10,950 nucleotides of DNA, taken from the NCBI GenBank assembly GCA_003833135.1, contig QZLH01000231.1, positions 86,166 through 97,115 on the forward strand, in the 5' to 3' direction. A program made the position numbers and the translations under genes. The notes beneath the pieces are model-generated. The model did no database searches and was not told the DNA's origin. It saw nothing but the letters and a program-made list of their open reading frames with translations. Positions 6,565-10,950 of this stretch are shown piece by piece. Source of the stretch: Oehlia diaphana (Eukaryota; Glomeromycota; Glomeromycetes; Glomerales; Glomeraceae). The stretch's first letter is position 1; every line of letters begins with the position of its first letter.

Positions 6565-8846
6565 TTAATTAACAAGGTGAATTGTGTTAAAATTGGTCGA
6601 GTTTCTCTTCAGAAACATGATTTTTTTGAATAACTTCAGTTTCATTCTCGTTCTTTTATTAGTTAGTAAGTTCCCTGCATCAGAAAAAAGACGTTCACTG
6701 GCAGTTAAAGTTGCCGAAACTGCCAAGTGTTTTCGAGCAAGGCCACTTAGGATAGGAAAACTCTCTTTTTTTTCTCTCCACCACATGAGAGGATTCGAAT
6801 CTAAAGCAATTTTCGGTAGTTGGTGATATTCTTCAATTTCGTTAATAACTACTACATTAGCTTTAGAAAGTCGTGCCATTAAAGTCTTCCTTTTTTTTGA
6901 AGATTTTGATTGTGTTGTTGATTAAGTTGAACTAGCGGCTTGATTATTTTGATAATTCACCTTCTCATTGTTAAATAATTCTTGTAAATGACGTTTAGTT
7001 TCAATTTTTTGAGCTTCTGGAGCAAAATCAAGTTTTTTAAATCTAGGATCAAGTATAGAAGGGATTAGGCTTTCAGTGAAAAGAGTTGGATAATATTTCT
7101 TTATATTTTTATATAATTTTGATTTAACTTCATCTAGCAAACTAAAAGTATTAATTGGTTCATTTATTTTATTATTTTGTGTAGAATCTTGCCCTTCTTC
7201 TGCATCATTATTTTCAAATGCATCATCCTCTTCTTCATCGGAATCTTGATTGTTTGCCAAATCGGTTGTTACCATTTTAATAATCTCCATTAACATCGGC
7301 ATACGCATACTATTCGTTACATATTTACTTCCCCCTAAGTCCTCAGTCGCATCAGCAAACGTCGATAGTACCTCCGTTAAGTCGGCAATGAGATCCCATT
7401 CATCATCAGTAATCATTATTTGTTTTAATCATTTGGCATCTTTTTTTGAATCCAAGTCCATATTACATGACAGAACATTGAATAAAATTTTTATCCATCC
7501 TTTTAAATACAGCAAACGGACCCAAGTGAGATAGCTGGAATTCCAGCGTGTAGATACGTCATTAATCAATTGGAGATATTTGGCTGTATCTTTTACGTCC
7601 TGATATTGTGTTATATTGATAAGGGTAATATTTTATATAGAAGTATTAGAAAACATAGAATAAAAATATTATGAAAAAAATATATCTACGATTGTTTCCT
7701 TTTTAGCTTCGTCTAATAGTTCATCATTTTCTAAATTTGCATTCGGATATTTTTTTTGTATATCCTCCAAACGTTCAGATTGCTTGAGGCGCATAAAAAA
7801 CTCGATTAACCTTTTTACTCGCATAATTTATGCTTTAACTGGAACTAATGCTTTTCCAACTATAAGTTGAAGAGTGTGAGCGCTGCATCCTTGTCATCTA
7901 ATATTACTCATACTTGTGATCGCTTTTTTTTCATATTAGCAGCGTTGTCCATGGTAATTGTAAAAACTTTATCACGTAAATTCCATTCGTTGAATACTTC
8001 TTCCAGACTTTCTGCAACATGTTGAGCGGTATGTGGATATCTAACGTAATTGACTGTTAAGGTAATTTTATTAAGATTGAATTTAGTATCGATGTAAGAA
8101 TAAGTTACACCAATGTATCCTTGTCCGTTACATGCAGTCCACATATCTGTAGTTATTGACACACTTTTCGCGTCAACCTTAATTTTTTCGATCAATGCAG
8201 GCATTATAAATTTATAAGCCTTATAAATGACTTTTTTAATGCTTTTTTCATCTGGCATTATGAAAGCCGGATCCAATTCACTAATCAATCGCCGGAATGA
8301 AGAACTTTGAACTACGTATAATGGCTGGAGATCTTCAATGATCCAATCGGTTAAAAATTGACGAAGTTCAGATTGGCGACTTTCTTTGTATTTGTGAGCT
8401 TGAATAACAGCAGAAAGAGTCGTTTGATTCTGTATAAAAAGTGATATTTTTATTACTAAAGTTTTTACAAAGAACAAAGAAAAATTAAAATTATGAAAGA
8501 AACGCACCTTATTTATTTTACCTTCCTTTAATATTTCATGTTCATTTAACAAATGGTTTATAGCATTTCCTGTTGAACCATCATTAATATAAAGAGTTCC
8601 GCACTTATTTCCTTTAGCATCAGTAAGTTTACACCTTTTAAGTACTTCTTCTTTATCACTTGCTTGCTCTTTAATGTCTACTTCTTCAAAATAATCCCAT
8701 GTCCAGCTTCTCTTTTTTCTGCTGCTTTTTGCTTTTGTTTTCGGGTGACCATCAGGGCTAGGTTGATCTTGTTCTATGTCAATAATATCAATAATATATT
8801 CTTGTTCTATATCAATCTCAGTTATAATGATATAATCGCGTAACAT
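6565..8846 (-). pseudogene. Broken zf-BED hAT transposase gene
   Basis: Reading on the minus strand, a BED zinc finger (SWTWDYFEEVD, then a CKL...C...H...H pattern) precedes the RNase H-like core with SITTDMWTA and TITMDNAANM, which carry the first two catalytic Asp. Further on are CSAHTLQLIVGKAL and DTATRWNS-like DVSTRWNSSYLTW. The C-terminal dimerisation region holds SERLFSDAGNLLTNKRTR with the catalytic Glu. Two introns are likely: 8430-8507 (78 nt, no stop, so in frame) and 7600-7689 (90 nt). The gene is broken by a run-length frameshift in the A8 tract at 7924-7931. It also has nonsense codons at 7894-7896, 7828-7830, 7429-7431 and 6922-6924. Stop is at 6565-6567. The ATG at 8846 lies in a duplicated segment, so the true start is uncertain. 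It matches hAT transposases from N- to C-terminus, so no large part is missing. Confidence 0.92.
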
Positions 8847-8909
8847 AAAACAAAAATGATAAAAATAATAAATCGCGTAATGTAAAACAAAAATGATAGA
8901 AAGAATAAA
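8836..8909. repeat. Tandem duplication of a 37-bp unit at the transposase 5' end
   Basis: 8836-8872 and 8873-8909 agree at 33 of 37 positions. A shortened third unit, with TGCGTA joined to GAAAGAATAAA, follows at 8911-8927. The transposase ATG (8844-8846) lies in the first unit; the matching position of the second unit reads TGT on the plus strand and so gives no ATG. Confidence 0.75.
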
Positions 8910-9059
8910 CTGCGTAGAAAGAATAAATCATGTTACTTGAATATTTGCGTAATGTAAACGAGAAATAGGTATGATCTTGTTGCTAAATTACTATAAATCG
9001 ACATTTGGCATTTTGGCAGATCAATACTTTATCAGATCTAACCAGTTGAATCCAATTAA

Positions 9060-9157
9060 CTATTTTGAAATCCGGATTGCAATCCGATATTCAAATTTCA
9101 AACCGGATATCTGATAATCTGGATCGATAACGGATATCCGTTATTAACGGTTTACGG
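9060..9157. repeat. Right subterminal CCGG repeats of the hAT element
   Basis: ATCCGGATT near 9070, AATCCGATA near 9082, AAACCGGAT at 9100-9108, and GGATATCCG / AACGG words up to the terminal repeat. They mirror the left cluster, which helps fix the element ends. Confidence 0.65.
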
Positions 9158-9169
9158 GTCTGAACACTA
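9158..9169 (-). repeat. Right terminal inverted repeat of the hAT element
   Basis: GTCTGAACACTA, an exact reverse complement of 6258-6269. The degenerate target copy GTCCAGTT follows at once at 9170-9177. Confidence 0.85.
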
Positions 9170-9177
9170 GTCCAGTT
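9170..9177. repeat. Right 8-bp target-site duplication of the hAT element
   Basis: GTCCAGTT, differing from the left copy GTCTGGTT by two transitions. The divergence fits an old insertion. Confidence 0.65.
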
Positions 9178-9187
9178 TATATTTTGA

Positions 9188-9231
9188 CCAAAATTAAGCA
9201 TAATTCCGGCCAAAATTAAGCATAATGCAGG
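9188..9231. repeat. 22-bp tandem repeat, 2.2 copies
   Basis: CCAAAATTAAGCATAAT followed by TCCGG (9188-9209) or GCAGG (9210-9231), with a third copy beginning CCAAA at 9232. It lies just outside the hAT right end, inside the outer element. No matching sequence is seen on the left side of the hAT. Confidence 0.75.
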
Positions 9232-9236
9232 CCAAA

Positions 9237-9548
9237 CCCCATCCGATTAGTTTCGCAAGATTTTATTTTTAATAATTATTTATATTTAATTTATTATTTT
9301 TATTAATTATTATTTTATCTATAATCTACATATTTTTAATTATATAAATTTTTATTTTTTTATTGATAATAAAAAAAAAATTATTAATTTCAGTAAATTA
9401 ACAATTAAATTTACCAATCTACAAGTAATTTGAATAGAAAATTTCAAAGTTTACACAGGGTGTTTGAATACAGATCATGAAATATAATGATACCAATATT
9501 ATACTCTTTTACTTTTTCTATGTAATATATGTATTTTTGACTGTTCTG
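9237..9548. other. AT-rich non-coding stretch inside the outer element
   Basis: Mostly A/T homopolymer and TTATTATTTAT-like simple sequence. No open frame, RNA gene or repeat that I can support. Confidence 0.6.
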
Positions 9549-9722
9549 CAAGTTTATCTAAGGCATTAAAGGGGTTTTAAATGCTGTTTTTGACTTATAT
9601 ATAAAAAATTGTCTTTGCTAATCATTTTCTAAATTTTTTTAAGAGTTATCAGCAAAATAAATTATTATAGGTAAAGTCAAAACTGACATTCAAAAGCATC
9701 TTTAATACCTTAGGTAAACTTG
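9549..9722. repeat. Long imperfect hairpin, foldback MITE-like, about 80-bp arms
   Basis: 9549-9630 and the reverse complement of 9641-9722 align over most of their length. Both begin CAAGTTTA, then CTAAGG, ATTAAAG, TTTT-AATG and TTTTGACTT, and end near TTTGCT. The central loop is only about 10 nt. It contains no coding sequence. It may be a separate small transposon inside the outer element or part of that element. Confidence 0.65.
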
Positions 9723-9871
9723 TAAAGCAGGTAAAACTCTATTTATCTATTAATTTTAAAGTTTATACTACTAATCAAAATGGCAATAATGAATAATCAT
9801 ATGACCTAGATTCAAATACCTTGTATTCAAAAAGAAATTGCTATTTGAATAAACTGAAATTATATTTATTA

Positions 9872-9977
9872 AGCAAATTTAAACCTATATTATTTTAGAA
9901 TCTTACTATAACTTATATTTTGAGTTTTAGCAAATTAGTATAAATTTTAAATGTGATAATTTGATTTTTAGCAAATT
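9872..9977 (+). repeat. AGCAAATT words near the right end of the outer element
   Basis: Copies at 9872-9879, 9929-9936 and 9970-9977. The middle one belongs to TTGAGTTTTAGCAAATT, which is identical to 6053-6069. They mark the right subterminal region in the same way as the left cluster. Confidence 0.45.
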
Positions 9978-10028
9978 AGATCTATTTTAGTAGGAGCAAA
10001 AAGTGCTTAAATTCATGCAGATTAGTTA

Positions 10029-10058
10029 TGAGTTATACATATAATATCTGGAGTCCTA
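10029..10058 (-). repeat. Right inverted end of the outer element
   Basis: The reverse complement matches 6020-6049 at 22 of 30 positions. Compared with the left end it has lost G/C to A/T at seven of eight differing positions. Confidence 0.6.
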
Positions 10059-10950
10059 TACAGACTGATCAAAAACTACCTAAACTAAAGTTTTATAAAA
10101 ATAATTATACAAGCAAAATCTTATATTAAAATTGTACAAAAATTTATTTTTTTCAATACACATTTAAAGAAATATATCCAATTTCAAAAATTAAGTTTAA
10201 TCATGTTAACCCTATATAGGCAAAGTATTTCTATTTAAATTAGACCACTGGTTATTTATTTATTAATTTTTATAAGTTTTTGTTACTTTAGTAGTAAAAA
10301 GTTAGAATTAATCTTATTTTTTTATTAAAATTTTCAATATAAAATTATAAATATTTTATTTAAAATATTCAAAATTATATGTGCCGATTTTTGAAATTAG
10401 TCTAAATTAAGATTTTTATAAAAATTCAATATTTTAATAAGATTAACATTACACAAATCTAAATTAAATATGCGTTACATATTTATGTAACTCAGATTTA
10501 ATATTTTTAATCAATATTCAAAAGTAATGGTAATACTCACTTCTTTTTTTCCATCACTGTTCATTACTTTTCTATTATTTTTCTATTCACTTTTATTAAA
10601 TGTGATAATAAAGTTTATAAGCATATATAGCAATTATTTTTAAGTGATAAGTAAAAGAAAAAACTTAATATTTTATATATATAGAAAAGATATATTTTTT
10701 CATAATTTTTAGTTTTAATTTATTGTTTTTTCTTTGTAAAAAATACATGCAAATAAAAATAATTATGATGTAAAATAGTTATAAAATGAATAATAAGGTA
10801 TTTTTTTTTAAAAAAAATAATTAATTATATATTTATTTTTTATCTTTTAAAATTATTTTATTAGATTTATTTTACTAAAATCCTTAAATGGAAAATAAAA
10901 TCTTTTAAATAAAGTAAAAGAATTTGGGATTCTCTTATAAAAGCATTTTT
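10059..10950. other. AT-rich non-coding DNA at the right edge
   Basis: No gene is supported. I see small inverted repeats only: AATTTCAAAAAT at 10180-10191 with its reverse complement at 10387-10398, and a short GTTACAT/ATGTAAC hairpin near 10473. In DNA this rich in A and T such matches may be chance. Confidence 0.55.

Larger units (their letters stand above)
6258..9169 (-). mobile_element. hAT superfamily DNA transposon, 2912 bp, degenerate
   Basis: The element is bounded by perfect 12-bp inverted repeats (TAGTGTTCAGAC at 6258-6269, GTCTGAACACTA at 9158-9169) and a degenerate 8-bp duplication. Subterminal AAACCGGAT-type repeats lie at both ends. One minus-strand transposase gene with zf-BED, catalytic and C-terminal dimerisation regions occupies most of it. 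hAT transposases cut and paste DNA through hairpinned flanks. Frameshift and nonsense changes mean this copy cannot move by itself, though its ends may still be usable by an active relative. Transposase orientation is minus. Confidence 0.93.
6020..10058. mobile_element. Older degenerate DNA element, interrupted by a hAT copy
   Basis: The 30 bp at 6020-6049 (beginning CAGGACCCCGGACATC) and the reverse complement of 10029-10058 (beginning TAGGACTCCAGATATT) match at 22 of 30 positions without gaps. All eight differences are transitions, and seven of them have A/T on the right where the left has G/C. Without the hAT and one copy of its target duplication the element would be about 1.1 kb. AGCAAATT words lie near both ends. 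No gene of its own is visible, so it would be a non-autonomous or gutted element. The superfamily is unknown and I find no clear target duplication, so the true ends may lie a few bases further out. The right side continues with CAGACTG, reading CAGTCTG in reverse. Confidence 0.55.

Noticed and set aside
6584..6826. Plus-strand frame of 80 codons opposite the hAT dimerisation region, and a similar one at 7250-7534
   Set aside because: Both are antisense to transposase sequence that matches the hAT family on the minus strand.
10180..10398. 12-bp inverted repeat AATTTCAAAAAT / ATTTTTGAAATT as ends of another transposon
   Set aside because: Similarity does not continue on either side, and such words are easy to find by chance in very AT-rich DNA.

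Overview
The window looks like nuclear DNA of an early-diverging fungus, most likely an arbuscular mycorrhizal (Glomeromycotina, Rhizophagus-like) genome. It is strongly AT-rich. It carries fungal housekeeping genes split by many short GT-AG introns (about 60-90 nt), long poly-A/poly-T tracts and decayed DNA transposons. The phylum is an inference from this general character; the gene identities rest on readable protein motifs.

From left to right: 1-317 is the 3' end of an unidentified Asn/Thr/Ser/Gln-rich plus-strand gene. 633-2885 (minus strand, 12 exons, 476 residues) is TRM11, the catalytic subunit of the tRNA m2G10 methyltransferase. It is head-to-head with a type I metacaspase at 3250-4844 (plus, 6 exons, 403 residues), and the two share a 364-bp divergent promoter containing a 19-bp palindrome, a 15-bp tandem repeat and a TATA box. 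Next in tandem, 5180-5781 (plus, 3 exons, about 148 residues) is a small AcpS-type 4'-phosphopantetheinyl transferase, probably the mitochondrial PPT2. Nearly all splice sites keep the frame and rebuild the expected family proteins.

The right half, from about 6020 to 10058, is transposon territory. A 2912-bp hAT element (6258-9169) has 12-bp terminal inverted repeats, a degenerate 8-bp target duplication, CCGG-containing subterminal repeats and a minus-strand zf-BED/hAT transposase broken by one frameshift and four nonsense codons. It appears to sit inside an older element whose 30-bp inverted ends (6020-6049 and 10029-10058) differ only by transitions. A separate hairpin of about 80-bp arms lies at 9549-9722, and a 22-bp tandem repeat lies beside the hAT right end. 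10059-10950 shows no gene.

The host genes do not form a pathway or operon: they are tRNA modification, protease/cell-death-related and acyl-carrier activation functions that happen to be neighbours. I see no new multi-gene system. The items most worth a second look are the nested transposon, the poly-Thr/poly-Ser N-terminus of the metacaspase, a foldback motif shared by two intergenic regions, and the palindromes in the promoter regions.
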